Of a stretch of 64,000 bases of DNA, positions 19,441 through 28,143 are shown piece by piece; the first letter of the stretch is position 1, and each line of letters starts with the position of its first letter. The translations under genes were made by a program, and so were the position numbers. The notes beneath the pieces were generated by a model. That model made no database searches, had not been told where the DNA came from, and worked only from the letters and a program-made list of their open reading frames with translations. This stretch comes from Litoreibacter halocynthiae (lineage in GTDB: Bacteria > Pseudomonadota > Alphaproteobacteria > Rhodobacterales > Rhodobacteraceae), in NCBI RefSeq assembly GCF_004365635.1, contig NZ_SOBH01000001.1:558001-622000 (forward strand). Reading direction: 5' to 3'.

Positions 19441-19833
19441 ATGGACGACCAAGACACCTATTTCAGCAACGATAACGCCACATTCGGGGATCGGGTCGCA
19501 GCCGCGCGCGACGCGCAGGGGCTGACGCAGGAAGATTTTGCCAAGAAGTTGGGTGTGAAGCTGAAGACGGTCCGCGGCTGGGAAGACGACGTGGACGAAC
19601 CGCGCGCGAACCGTTTGTCGATGATGGCGGGGATGATGAATGTCTCCATGCGCTGGCTGTTGACCGGCGAGGGGGACGGTCTGGACGCGCCTGTGGGTGA
19701 GGTGGAATTGTCGGGTGACGTCAAGGATGTGCTTTTGGAAATGCGCCGGACCAAGGCGGAATTCGCGCGGCTGGCGGATCATCTGGGGCGGCTGGAGAAG
19801 CGTCTGGGCACCCTGTTGCGGACGCCGGAATGA
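19441..19833 (+). CDS. XRE-family helix-turn-helix protein
   Basis: 130 residues. A Cro/CI-type helix-turn-helix covers roughly residues 16-75 (RVAAARDAQGLTQEDFAKKLG ... VRGWEDD). The remainder is charged and helical with no recognised ligand domain, perhaps a dimerisation helix. The ribosome binding site is GGAGC close to the ATG. It overlaps sdhE by four bases, so the two are co-translated; XRE proteins upstream of sdhE are a familiar Rhodobacterales arrangement, although the functional link is not known. Confidence 0.9.
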   Translation: MDDQDTYFSNDNATFGDRVAAARDAQGLTQEDFAKKLGVKLKTVRGWEDDVDEPRANRLSMMAGMMNVSMRWLLTGEGDGLDAPVGEVELSGDVKDVLLEMRRTKAEFARLADHLGRLEKRLGTLLRTPE

Positions 19834-20108
19834 AGGAGCTTGGTCCCGAAGGCGAGCCGCGTGAGACGAAGCTGCGGCGGCTGAAGCTTCGGTCCATGCG
19901 GCGCGGCATCAAGGAGATGGATTTGATCCTTGGCGGCTTTGCTACGCATGGGCTTGACGGGCTGTCGGATGCCGATCTGGCGCTTTATGACGAGATGCTG
20001 AGCGAGAGCGACCACGACATGTACCAATGGGCCTCGGGGCAGGCAGCAGCACCGGAGCGGTTCGCAGGGCTGATTGAGCAAGCGGTTAAGGGATCGAAGA
20101 TCTTTTAG
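19830..20108 (+). CDS. sdhE: FAD assembly factor SdhE
   Basis: 92 residues with the defining RGxxE-type motif at RRGIKEMD (residues 24-31) and the SdhE pattern of DLxLYDEMLSESDHDMYQW. SdhE (SDHAF2/YgfY) promotes covalent attachment of FAD to succinate dehydrogenase. It starts inside the XRE gene stop (ATGA overlap). Length is normal for the family. High confidence from the two motifs together. Confidence 0.92.
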   Translation: MKELGPEGEPRETKLRRLKLRSMRRGIKEMDLILGGFATHGLDGLSDADLALYDEMLSESDHDMYQWASGQAAAPERFAGLIEQAVKGSKIF

Positions 20109-20143
20109 CGAAGATTTTCCCGCATTTAACCGTTTATTGGTGA

Positions 20144-20186
20144 TTCTCCGACTATTCCGGCTATGCGAGCACCCGCAGTCGGAGAA
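20144..20186 (+). promoter_or_regulatory. Leader stem that buries the ldtR ribosome binding site
   Basis: TTCTCCGACT (20144-20153) is the exact reverse complement of AGTCGGAGAA (20177-20186), separated by 23 nt. The 3' arm contains GGAGAA, the Shine-Dalgarno sequence of the ATG at 20193. If transcription starts upstream of 20144, the stem would hide the ribosome binding site. It could instead be a DNA operator for autoregulation by the MarR-type product. Confidence 0.6.
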
Positions 20187-20192
20187 CAAAAT

Positions 20193-20690
20193 ATGAGTAT
20201 GCACAACCCCGTCGCCAGCCCACAGGCTCGCATGTTTATGACCGGATATCTGGAAAGCCTTGCCTTGGTAGAGCGGTTACACAGGCTTCTGCTGGACGTG
20301 ATCAAGGACGAGTTTGAGCGGTTGGGTGTCCTCGACATCAATTCGGTCCAAGCGCTGCTTCTGTTTAACATCGGCGAGAACGAAGTGACCGCAGGCGAGT
20401 TGAAATCGCGCGGCTACTACCAGGGATCGAACGTGTCCTACAACCTCAAGAAGCTGGTGGAGATGGGCTATATGCACCATCAGCGCTGCGAGATTGACCG
20501 GCGTTCGGTGCGCGTGCGCCTGACCGAAAAGGGCCGCGAGGTGCGCCAGCATGTGACCGATCTGTTCGAACGGCACGCGATTGGTCTGGAAGAAAACGGC
20601 ATCCTCGGCAATGACGGGATTGATACCATCAATCATTCGCTGCACCGGATGGAGCGGTATTGGTCAGATCAGATCAGATATATCTATTGA
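20193..20690 (+). CDS. ldtR: LdtR-like MarR-family winged helix regulator
   Basis: 165 residues from the ATG at 20193. The sequence has the alphaproteobacterial LdtR pattern: LVERLHRLLLDVIKDEF, DINSVQALLLFNIGENEVTA, and the wing GYYQGSNVSYNLKKLVEMGY. In Rhizobiales LdtR controls an L,D-transpeptidase gene and osmotic stress tolerance; the role in this group is not established. An ATG at 20163 in frame lacks a ribosome binding site and would place a strong stem inside the coding region. Converges with ccmD. Confidence 0.85.
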   Translation: MSMHNPVASPQARMFMTGYLESLALVERLHRLLLDVIKDEFERLGVLDINSVQALLLFNIGENEVTAGELKSRGYYQGSNVSYNLKKLVEMGYMHHQRCEIDRRSVRVRLTEKGREVRQHVTDLFERHAIGLEENGILGNDGIDTINHSLHRMERYWSDQIRYIY

Positions 20691-20697
20691 GATGAAA

Positions 20698-20859
20698 TCA
20701 ACGGGATTTCGCAGCATCGCGGCGTGCCTCGATCTCGGCGAGGCGGGCGCGCGCGCGACGCGATTGCCAGACGGACAGTGCGACAAGGCCGATCAGGATC
20801 ACGATGGTGATGGCATAGGCGGACAGCACGGTGTCGGCGTATTTTCCAAGATCGGGCAT
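20698..20859 (-). CDS. ccmD: Heme exporter protein CcmD
   Basis: A 53-residue frame, too short for many gene finders, starting at ATG 20859. It has a short N-terminus, one membrane helix (LSAYAITIVILIGLVALSVW), then a basic, Arg/Ala-rich tail (QSRRARARLAEIEARR). This is the standard CcmD layout. CcmD helps release holo-CcmE from the CcmABC complex during cytochrome c maturation. It lies directly after ccmC on the same strand, which makes the call secure. Confidence 0.9.
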   Translation of the reverse strand: MPDLGKYADTVLSAYAITIVILIGLVALSVWQSRRARARLAEIEARRDAAKSR

Positions 20860-20883
20860 GATGCGTCCTTTAGAGGGCTGCGG

Positions 20884-21612
20884 TTAGCTAAGGCGCTCGC
20901 GCGCGATCAAGGCGCCCGCGCGGCGGATACGGATTTCGGTGCGGGTGCGCAGCAAGACCAGCGCAAGGAACAAAAGCACGAATCCGGCGATTGAAACGAG
21001 CAGCGGCAGGTAGAAGACGTCGGCGACGTTTTCCTCCTTATCCAGCGACAGGGACGCGCCTTGGTGCAAGCCTTGGTTCCAGAAATTGACCGCGTAGCGT
21101 GACAGCAGCGCGAAAACGGAGCCGACGAGGCACAGGACCGAGGTGAGGTCGGCGGCGGTGTCGGGATTCTCGATCGCGGCCCAAAGCGCCATGTAGCCAA
21201 GGTAGAACAGGAACAAGATCAGGAACGACGTCAGGCGCGGGTCCCATGCCCAATAGGTACCCCACATCGGTTGGCCCCAGATCGCACCGGTGATCAATGC
21301 GATAAGTGTCATGGTCAGGCCAATCGGTGCCGCAGCCTTGGCGGCAAGGGCGGAGACATGGTGGCGACGGATCAGCCAGATCAGCGAGGTGACCAGCATC
21401 ATCAGCCACGCGTTGATTGCCATCAGCGCGCTGGGCACATGCAAATAGATGATCTTGACGGTGGAGCCTTGGCGGTAGTCGTCCGGGGTAAAGAAGAACC
21501 CCCAGATCAGGCCAATGACCAGACACAGCAAAGACAACACAGCCACCGTTGGCAATAGCTTGCCAGATGTCTGCATGAAGCGGGTCGGATTTGCGTATTC
21601 CCAGATCGACAT
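20884..21612 (-). CDS. ccmC: Heme ABC transporter permease CcmC
   Basis: 242 residues with six membrane segments and the tryptophan-rich WWD-type motif MWGTYWAWDPRLTS that contacts heme on the periplasmic side, plus conserved flanking histidines. CcmC loads heme onto CcmE in cytochrome c biogenesis. Part of the minus-strand run ccmA-ccmB-ccmC-ccmD. A 75-bp gap separates it from ccmB. Confidence 0.95.
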   Translation of the reverse strand: MSIWEYANPTRFMQTSGKLLPTVAVLSLLCLVIGLIWGFFFTPDDYRQGSTVKIIYLHVPSALMAINAWLMMLVTSLIWLIRRHHVSALAAKAAAPIGLTMTLIALITGAIWGQPMWGTYWAWDPRLTSFLILFLFYLGYMALWAAIENPDTAADLTSVLCLVGSVFALLSRYAVNFWNQGLHQGASLSLDKEENVADVFYLPLLVSIAGFVLLFLALVLLRTRTEIRIRRAGALIARERLS

Positions 21613-21687
21613 GGGCTACTGTTATGGGATGCTTTCGCGCGGGGCAATGGGATTTGCGGCGGGCCAAATGTCACATTCGCGCGTGTT

Positions 21688-22344
21688 CTAGCGCAGGTTC
21701 ATCCGAAGGGCGGCGGCGGAGGCGAAGGGCAGCAACGCCGCACAGCCCGCAGTGATAGCCGCAAGCAGGAGCAGGGCGGTGGTGGCGGGCAAGCCCTCGG
21801 CCCCGCGGCGCACGGCCTCGGCGCCGAAAATCAGCGTCGGCATATAGAGCGGTAGCACCAGCAAAGAGACCAGCAACCCGCCGCGTTTCAGGCCTACGGT
21901 CAGCGCCGCGCCGAAGGTGCCGAGCATGGAAAGGGCGGGGGTGCCGATAGCGAGAGAGGCCACCAACCAGAGGGTTGCGCCGCTTGGCATGCTGAGCAAA
22001 ACGCCAAGGAATGGGGCGGCGATAGTCAATGGTAGTCCGGTGGTCAGCCAGTGGGACAACGCCTTGAGTGTTGCAGCGGCCTCCAGCGGCAGGGGTGCTG
22101 TGGCGAGCAGGTCGAGCGTTCCATCCTCGTAGTCAAGCTGGAAGATGCGGTCGAGCGACAGCAGGCAGGACAACAGCGCGCCAACCCACAGGATGCCGGG
22201 GGCGATGCGGGACAGGATGTCGGAGTTTGGCCCGACGCCGAAGGGCACCAGCACCACGAGGATCAGGAAAAAGGCGAGGCCAAGGCCGAAGCCACCGCCC
22301 GCGCGGATGGCGAGTCTCAGGTCGCGGCGGAGGAGGGCGATCAT
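21688..22344 (-). CDS. ccmB: Heme exporter protein CcmB
   Basis: 218 residues, almost entirely hydrophobic with six membrane helices, beginning with the typical [18 protein letters not shown] amphipathic start. It forms the ABC transporter core with CcmA and drives release of holo-CcmE. Starts four bases inside ccmA (overlap), so it is translationally coupled. Confidence 0.94.
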   Translation of the reverse strand: MIALLRRDLRLAIRAGGGFGLGLAFFLILVVLVPFGVGPNSDILSRIAPGILWVGALLSCLLSLDRIFQLDYEDGTLDLLATAPLPLEAAATLKALSHWLTTGLPLTIAAPFLGVLLSMPSGATLWLVASLAIGTPALSMLGTFGAALTVGLKRGGLLVSLLVLPLYMPTLIFGAEAVRRGAEGLPATTALLLLAAITAGCAALLPFASAAALRMNLR

Positions 22345-22970
22345 AGGAACGCCTCGTCCAGAAAGGGATCATCAGAAGGGGTGTCTTGCAGGATTGCGCG
22401 GTAAGGCGAGAGGTCGAGCGTGCGCGCGGAGGGCAAGCCGAGGTCGATATGGGTGGCCAAGATGGCGGAACCACCCTGTGCCAGATGCGCGGTGATGGCG
22501 GCGGCGAAGCGGGCGACGTTTTCAGTGTCGAGCGAGACCGTGGGTTCATCCAGCGCCCAGATTGAGCGTCTTGTGAGCATCAGGCGCGACAGTGACAGGC
22601 GACGTTTTTGACCGGCGGAGAGATCTTGGGCGCGGCGCGTGAGCAGGCTTTCCAGATCGAAGGTTTCAACGGCGGGGGTTATATTGTGGGTGCCGAAGAT
22701 ATCGGCCCAGAATTGCAGATTTTCTTCGACACTTAGTTGCGCCTTTAACCCGTCCGCATGGGCGGCGTAGGCGACATCCTCGATCGAGAAATTGAGCACG
22801 CCAGAAACGGGTGGTGTCAGGCCCGCCAAACAGCGCAGCAGTGTAGTCTTGCCCGCACCATTGGGCGCACGTAAGATCAGCGCCTCACCCGCTGCGACTT
22901 CGAAAGTTACGCCAGTGAGCACTGTTACCTCGCCACGTCGGCAGGCCAGATTTTCGACACCAAAATTCAT
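22341..22970 (-). CDS. ccmA: Heme exporter ATP-binding protein CcmA
   Basis: 209 residues. Walker A is [16 protein letters not shown] (about residues 36-51), the ABC signature is [14 protein letters not shown], and Walker B is [11 protein letters not shown]. CcmA is the ATPase of the CcmABCD complex. It is divergent from acnA with a 164-bp intergenic region. Length and neighbours leave no doubt. Confidence 0.95.
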   Translation of the reverse strand: MNFGVENLACRRGEVTVLTGVTFEVAAGEALILRAPNGAGKTTLLRCLAGLTPPVSGVLNFSIEDVAYAAHADGLKAQLSVEENLQFWADIFGTHNITPAVETFDLESLLTRRAQDLSAGQKRRLSLSRLMLTRRSIWALDEPTVSLDTENVARFAAAITAHLAQGGSAILATHIDLGLPSARTLDLSPYRAILQDTPSDDPFLDEAFL

Positions 22971-23016
22971 CGAAACACGCCTAGCGCATCGGTTGCGTGG
23001 CGAAAACAGGTAAAAA

Positions 23017-23034
23017 TGTATGCAATAGTATACA
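23017..23034. promoter_or_regulatory. Inverted repeat in ccmA/acnA divergent region
   Basis: TGTAT (23017-23021) and ATACA (23030-23034) form a short inverted repeat in an AT-rich patch between the two divergent genes, near where promoters are expected. Weak and unmatched to a known regulator. Confidence 0.25.
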
Positions 23035-23134
23035 AAAAGTGGTAGAAGGGTGTTATGCCCCCTTGATCGCCTGTAAAACTTGGGGCATGACCGCTCCAGA
23101 ATTCACTTTCCATATCCAAACGGGAGTCCCAGCT

Positions 23135-25903
23135 ATGCCTATCGTCGTCGGACAAGACACCGCCAAGACCCGCCGCAGCTTAAGTGCCGGTGGCAAAACC
23201 TTCGCTTATTATTCGATCAAGGCGGCTGAAGAAGCTGGCTTGGGCGACTTCTCCAAACTGCCCGCCGCGCTGAAAGTGGTGCTGGAAAACATGCTGCGGT
23301 TTGAAGATGGGAAAACGGTTCATGTCGACGACATCAAGGCGTTCTCGGACTGGGCCAAGCAAGGCGGCAAGAACCCCAAGGAAATCGCTTACCGTCCCGC
23401 CCGCATCCTGCTGCAAGACTTCACCGGCGTGCCTGCCGTGGTCGATCTGGCTGCGATGCGCGACGGGTTGAAAAACCTTGGGGGTGATCCTGAAAAAATC
23501 AACCCGCTGAACCCTGTTGATCTGGTTATCGACCACTCGGTCATGATTGACGAGTTTGGCAACCCGCGCGCGTTCCAGATGAACGTCGACCGTGAATACG
23601 AGCGCAACATGGAGCGCTATACCTTCCTGAAATGGGGTCAGTCCGCGTTTAACAACTTCCGCGTTGTGCCGCCCGGCACCGGCATCTGTCACCAGGTGAA
23701 CCTTGAGTATCTGTCCAAGACCGTTTGGTCGGACAAGGACCAAAGTGGCGAGATGGTGGCCTATCCTGATACGCTTGTCGGCACCGACTCTCACACCACC
23801 ATGGTTAACGGGGCTGCTGTTCTGGGCTGGGGCGTTGGCGGCATTGAGGCCGAGGCCGCGATGCTGGGCCAGCCGATTTCCATGCTGATCCCTGAAGTTG
23901 TGGGCTTCGAGTTGACAGGGGCCATGGTCGAAGGCACCACCGGCACTGACCTCGTGCTGAAAGTGGTAGAGATGCTGCGCGAGAAGGGCGTGGTTGGTAA
24001 GTTCGTGGAATTCTACGGCAAGGGCCTCGACAATCTGCCACTGGCAGACCGTGCGACGATCGCCAACATGGCACCGGAATACGGTGCGACCTGTGGCTTC
24101 TTCCCGATTGATGACGAGACGCTGCGCTACCTCACCAATACCGGCCGCGAGGAAGAGACCATCGCGCTGGTTGAAGCCTATGCCAAAGAGAACGGCTTCT
24201 GGCGAGGTGCGGATTATGCCCCGATCTACACCGATACGCTAAGCCTTGATATGGGCACCATCGTTCCGGCCATCTCTGGCCCGAAACGCCCGCAGGACTA
24301 CATCTCGCTTGATCAAGCCGCAAAAGCCTTTGGCGAGTACATCAAAGGTCAGCGCCCCGAGAAAAGTGCGCCGACAGACGAGAAAAAAGAATGGACGGGC
24401 GAGGGCGGACAACCGGCTCCGACGCACATTCCGGGTGATGTTGGTCATCACAAATCCCATGCCGTTAAAGGTCAGGATTACAGATTGCATGACGGCTCCA
24501 TCGTGATCGCGTCGATCACATCCTGCACCAACACCTCGAACCCTTATGTGATGATCGGGGCAGGGCTTGTGGCACGCAAGGCGCGTGCGCTGGGTCTGAC
24601 CCGCAAGCCTTGGGTGAAAACCTCGCTGGCGCCCGGCTCTCAGGTGGTTTCGGCCTACCTGGAAGCCGCAAACCTGCAAGAGGATCTGGATGCCATCGGC
24701 TTCAATCTTGTGGGCTACGGCTGCACCACCTGTATCGGCAACTCTGGCCCCATTGCGCCGGAACTGTCCGAAGCCGTCAACGAGGGCGACCTGATCGCCA
24801 CTTCCGTATTGTCAGGCAACCGCAACTTCGAAGGGCGCATCAGTCCCGACGTGCGCGCGAACTACCTCGCCTCGCCTCCGCTGGTTGTGGCCTATGCCCT
24901 GGCTGGCGACATGAATATCGACATCGCCAAAGATCCGTTGGGCCAAGACAAGGATGGCAATGACGTCTACCTGAAGGACATCTGGCCAACCTCAAAGGAA
25001 GTCGCCGATCTGGTCGAGCAAACCGTCACCCGCGAAGCGTTCCGCGAAAAATATGCGGACGTGTTCAAAGGCGACGAAAAGTGGCAGGGCGTGGAGACGA
25101 CGGACAGCCTGACCTATGACTGGCCTGCGACGTCCACCTATGTGCAGAACCCGCCCTATTTCCAAGACATGTCGGCAGAGCCGGGCGTGATCGCGGACGT
25201 GGAAGGGGCCAAAGTTCTGGCCGTTCTGGGCGACATGATCACGACCGACCACATCTCCCCTGCGGGCTCGTTTGCGCAAAGCAGCCCTGCGGGTCAGTAC
25301 CTGATCGAGCGTCAAGTGGCCCCACGCGAGTTCAACTCTTACGGCTCGCGCCGTGGTAACCACGAGATCATGATGCGCGGCACGTTCGCCAACATCCGCA
25401 TCAAGAACGAGATGCTGGACGGGGTCGAAGGTGGCTACACCAAAGGGCCGGACGGCGAGCAAGCGTCGATCTTTGACGCGGCGATGGCGTACCAAGAGCA
25501 AGGGACACCGCTGGTTGTCTTCGGGGGCGAGCAATACGGCGCTGGTTCCTCGCGTGACTGGGCTGCCAAAGGCACCGCACTTTTGGGCGTCAAAGCCGTC
25601 ATTGCGGAAAGCTTCGAGCGTATTCACCGCTCCAACCTTGTTGGTATGGGTGTGATCCCGTTCGAGTTCACCGGTGGCGACAGCCGCAAATCGCTTGGTC
25701 TGACCGGCGAGGAAACAGTGAATATCACTGGCCTTGAAGGCGATCTGAAGCCGCTATCCGACGTGCCTTGCGAGATCACCATGGCGGATGGCACGGTTAA
25801 AAACATCACGCTGAAATGCCGGATCGATACAGCCATCGAAAAGGAATACATCGAGCATGGTGGCGTTTTGCACTACGTGCTGCGTGACTTGGCTGTGTCC
25901 TAA
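23135..25903 (+). CDS. acnA: Aconitate hydratase A
   Basis: 922 residues from ATG 23135, preceded by CGGGAG nine bases upstream. Signatures of the AcnA/IRP1 branch: LVGTDSHTTMVNGAAVLGWGVGG, SITSCTNTSNP with the first [4Fe-4S] cysteine, YGCTTCIGNSGP with the other two, and a C-terminal swivel domain containing FGGEQYGAGSSRDWAAKG. It converts citrate to isocitrate in the TCA cycle. Single-gene transcription unit, closed by a strong terminator. Length slightly above the common ~895. Confidence 0.96.
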   Translation: MPIVVGQDTAKTRRSLSAGGKTFAYYSIKAAEEAGLGDFSKLPAALKVVLENMLRFEDGKTVHVDDIKAFSDWAKQGGKNPKEIAYRPARILLQDFTGVPAVVDLAAMRDGLKNLGGDPEKINPLNPVDLVIDHSVMIDEFGNPRAFQMNVDREYERNMERYTFLKWGQSAFNNFRVVPPGTGICHQVNLEYLSKTVWSDKDQSGEMVAYPDTLVGTDSHTTMVNGAAVLGWGVGGIEAEAAMLGQPISMLIPEVVGFELTGAMVEGTTGTDLVLKVVEMLREKGVVGKFVEFYGKGLDNLPLADRATIANMAPEYGATCGFFPIDDETLRYLTNTGREEETIALVEAYAKENGFWRGADYAPIYTDTLSLDMGTIVPAISGPKRPQDYISLDQAAKAFGEYIKGQRPEKSAPTDEKKEWTGEGGQPAPTHIPGDVGHHKSHAVKGQDYRLHDGSIVIASITSCTNTSNPYVMIGAGLVARKARALGLTRKPWVKTSLAPGSQVVSAYLEAANLQEDLDAIGFNLVGYGCTTCIGNSGPIAPELSEAVNEGDLIATSVLSGNRNFEGRISPDVRANYLASPPLVVAYALAGDMNIDIAKDPLGQDKDGNDVYLKDIWPTSKEVADLVEQTVTREAFREKYADVFKGDEKWQGVETTDSLTYDWPATSTYVQNPPYFQDMSAEPGVIADVEGAKVLAVLGDMITTDHISPAGSFAQSSPAGQYLIERQVAPREFNSYGSRRGNHEIMMRGTFANIRIKNEMLDGVEGGYTKGPDGEQASIFDAAMAYQEQGTPLVVFGGEQYGAGSSRDWAAKGTALLGVKAVIAESFERIHRSNLVGMGVIPFEFTGGDSRKSLGLTGEETVNITGLEGDLKPLSDVPCEITMADGTVKNITLKCRIDTAIEKEYIEHGGVLHYVLRDLAVS

Positions 25904-25922
25904 CCATCTGAGTTGAAAATTC

Positions 25923-25957
25923 GGCCCGCCGCGAGATCATCGCGGCGGGCCTTTTTT
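25923..25957 (+). terminator. Rho-independent terminator of acnA
   Basis: GGCCCGCCGCG (25923-25933) pairs perfectly over 11 bp with CGCGGCGGGCC (25941-25951), loop AGATCAT, followed at once by six T. This is the clearest intrinsic terminator in the window, 20 bp after the acnA stop. Confidence 0.93.
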
Positions 25958-26004
25958 ATGTGGCAAGGGTTCCTTTCGAGCCGCGCTAAAGGCAGTATCA
26001 AGGC

Positions 26005-26451
26005 ATGAAGAATTTCCCCGACCTACCGCCGATTTGGCTGCTGTTGTTTATGGGTGTGAACTGGGTTGCCGCGCGCTTTTTGCCATGGCGCGTCGATGCG
26101 CCCCTGCTTGAAGTTGTGAGTTGGGGCGGGATCGCCATTGGACTGGTGTTGATCGCGTGGTCGGCGGTTTGGTTCTGGCTGCGCAAGACCACAATCGAGC
26201 CACATCACACGCCCCAAAACCTGATCGTTGAAGGACCGTACCAGCTATCGCGCAATCCCATCTATGTGGGCATGGCAATTATTCTGGCCGCCGCCGTGGT
26301 GGGGCGGGGGCAAGTTTTGTGCCTGATCCTGATCCCGCTTTTCGTTATGATCATAAACAAGCGTTTCATTGTGCCGGAGGAAGCCTCCCTTCGGGCGGTG
26401 TTCGGGGCCGAGGCCGAGACTTATATGCAAGCCACACGGCGATGGCTCTGA
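26005..26451 (+). CDS. Isoprenylcysteine carboxylmethyltransferase (ICMT/PEMT) family membrane protein
   Basis: 148 residues with about four membrane segments and the family motif GPYQLSRNPIYVGMAI near residue 75, followed by RFIVPEEASLRAVFG. Bacterial members of the isoprenylcysteine methyltransferase/phospholipid methyltransferase fold methylate unknown lipid or small-molecule acceptors with S-adenosylmethionine. It stands alone after the acnA terminator. Substrate not assigned. Confidence 0.85.
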   Translation: MKNFPDLPPIWLLLFMGVNWVAARFLPWRVDAPLLEVVSWGGIAIGLVLIAWSAVWFWLRKTTIEPHHTPQNLIVEGPYQLSRNPIYVGMAIILAAAVVGRGQVLCLILIPLFVMIINKRFIVPEEASLRAVFGAEAETYMQATRRWL

Positions 26452-26536
26452 CACACTGCTCGCAAAGGCTTGATTGGCGCGCGATGGAGTGACAGCCTAG
26501 ATAGGAAGACGTCGCATATGGAAATCCGAGATTGAT

Positions 26537-27241
26537 ATGATCAAACGCCTAACCGCCGCCGCACTTGCCTCATTAACCTTGGCCAGCGCCACGCCAGCCC
26601 TTGCCGGTGGACCTGTGGTGGTAGAGCTGTTCACGTCGCAAGGCTGCTCGTCCTGCCCGCCGGCTGATGCGATATTGGGCGAGTTGGCAGACCGCGAAGA
26701 CGTCATCGCGTTGAGCCTGCATGTGGATTATTGGGACTACCTTGGCTGGGTTGATGAATTTGCCGACCCCGCACATACGGCGCGACAGCGCGGCTATGCC
26801 CGTGCGGCCAAAAGTACGATGATCTACACGCCCCAGATGGTCATTGGTGGAACGGATCAGATCGTTGGCACCAAGGCCATGCAACTGGCCAAATTCATTG
26901 ACCAGCACAAGAATGCGCCGGAGATGGTTTCGTTGAAGCTAAGCCGTGACGGCTCTGGCGTTTTGCAAATTTCAGCCCGACGGATCGGGGACCTGCCAAG
27001 CGACATGCTGGTTCAGGTCGTGCGCTACATGCGCGAACGGGTTGTTAGCATCCGCTCCGGCGAGAACGCGGGCAAGGATGTGACCTACCATAATGTGGTG
27101 GAAAGCATGGTTTCGGTCGGCGACTGGAATGGTGATGCAGACCTGAACATGCAGGCGGACGCACCGGGGGATCACCCGGCGGTGGTTCTTATTCAGGACG
27201 GATCGTCCGGCCCCATCTTGGCTGCGGCGAGAATCGAGTGA
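26537..27241 (+). CDS. Secreted DUF1223 protein (thioredoxin-like fold)
   Basis: 234 residues with a signal peptide (LTAAALASLTLASATPALAG). The mature start VVVELFTSQGCSSCPPADAIL, with a CSSC pair, and HVDYWDYLGWVDEFADP are characteristic of DUF1223, a thioredoxin-like family of unknown function common in alphaproteobacteria. Probably periplasmic. Its last 49 bp overlap the 3' end of the convergent acyltransferase gene, so transcription of the two may interfere. Confidence 0.88.
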   Translation: MIKRLTAAALASLTLASATPALAGGPVVVELFTSQGCSSCPPADAILGELADREDVIALSLHVDYWDYLGWVDEFADPAHTARQRGYARAAKSTMIYTPQMVIGGTDQIVGTKAMQLAKFIDQHKNAPEMVSLKLSRDGSGVLQISARRIGDLPSDMLVQVVRYMRERVVSIRSGENAGKDVTYHNVVESMVSVGDWNGDADLNMQADAPGDHPAVVLIQDGSSGPILAAARIE

Positions 27242-28140
27242 CGCAGCTCTGCTTGCTCGGGCTTCCAGCGGCGGTGAATCCAGAACCACTGATCCATGTG
27301 TTTGCGCACCAATGCCTCCAGTGAATCGTTGAGCGCCTGCGTCATCTCAACGGGTGTCGAATGGGGGATGGGCGCTTCACAAACCACCTCGAAATCCAGA
27401 CCGTTCGGTTGGCGTATTCCGTAAACGGGAATGACCAAAGCCTTGTATTTCAAGGCCAGATCCGCGGCGGACAAGGCCGTCGGGGCGGGCTTGCCGAAGA
27501 AGGTTAAATCCTCCCCGTCCCACATGTACTGGTCGACCAGAAAGCCTGCCATGCCGCCGCCCCGCAGGAATTTGATTAATCCTGCCAATCCCTGACGCCC
27601 TCGCGGGAAGACCGGCGTGCCGACCTTGCTGATCGCGGCGACGTAATGCGGGTTAAAGAACCCGTTGTTCATTTCACGGTAGAGCGCGCCGACGTTGAAC
27701 CCTGCTGCAATCAGCGCCGCGCGCGGGGCATCGTAATTTCCGAAATGTCCGGTGACGAGGACGACGGGTCGCCCGTCTGCATGCGCTTGGCGAAGCGCCG
27801 CCACTCCTTCTCCAGTAAGGGGCGCGTGTTTGAAACGGTCGGTGAAGCCTTTGCCGGAATATATCTCGATCAGCGTGCGGCCAGCATTGTCGGGGACTGC
27901 GCGGGCGAGGCGGTCCACCTCGGCTTGCGGCATGTCGGGGCAGACATAGGCGAGGTTCTCGCGCACCCGTTTGGAATAGCCCGCCAAGGGGGCCACGATG
28001 CGCGACACGATCCAGCCCGCCAGTGGCACCCGCCAGCGATAGGGCACAGCGAGTGCAATGCCGATCACGCCTCGAATGGCCAGATAGGAGACGAATTCGC
28101 CCACGCCGCGGCGCGCTGTTGCTGTGTTGCCTAATGCCAT
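27193..28140 (-). CDS. LpxL/HtrB-like lysophospholipid (lauroyl) acyltransferase
   Basis: 315 residues. The catalytic H-x4-D motif appears as GHFGNYD around residue 137, the second block as FFNPHYVAAI with FPRGRQGLAGLIKFLRGGG, and PVEMTQALNDSLEALVRK ends the family core. These inner-membrane enzymes add secondary acyl chains to lipid A, or act on other acyl lipids. The protein has an N-terminal hydrophobic helix. It is four bases downstream of the EamA gene on the same strand and overlaps the DUF1223 gene tail to tail. Confidence 0.88.
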   Translation of the reverse strand: MALGNTATARRGVGEFVSYLAIRGVIGIALAVPYRWRVPLAGWIVSRIVAPLAGYSKRVRENLAYVCPDMPQAEVDRLARAVPDNAGRTLIEIYSGKGFTDRFKHAPLTGEGVAALRQAHADGRPVVLVTGHFGNYDAPRAALIAAGFNVGALYREMNNGFFNPHYVAAISKVGTPVFPRGRQGLAGLIKFLRGGGMAGFLVDQYMWDGEDLTFFGKPAPTALSAADLALKYKALVIPVYGIRQPNGLDFEVVCEAPIPHSTPVEMTQALNDSLEALVRKHMDQWFWIHRRWKPEQAELRHSILAAAKMGPDDPS

Positions 28141-28143
28141 GTG

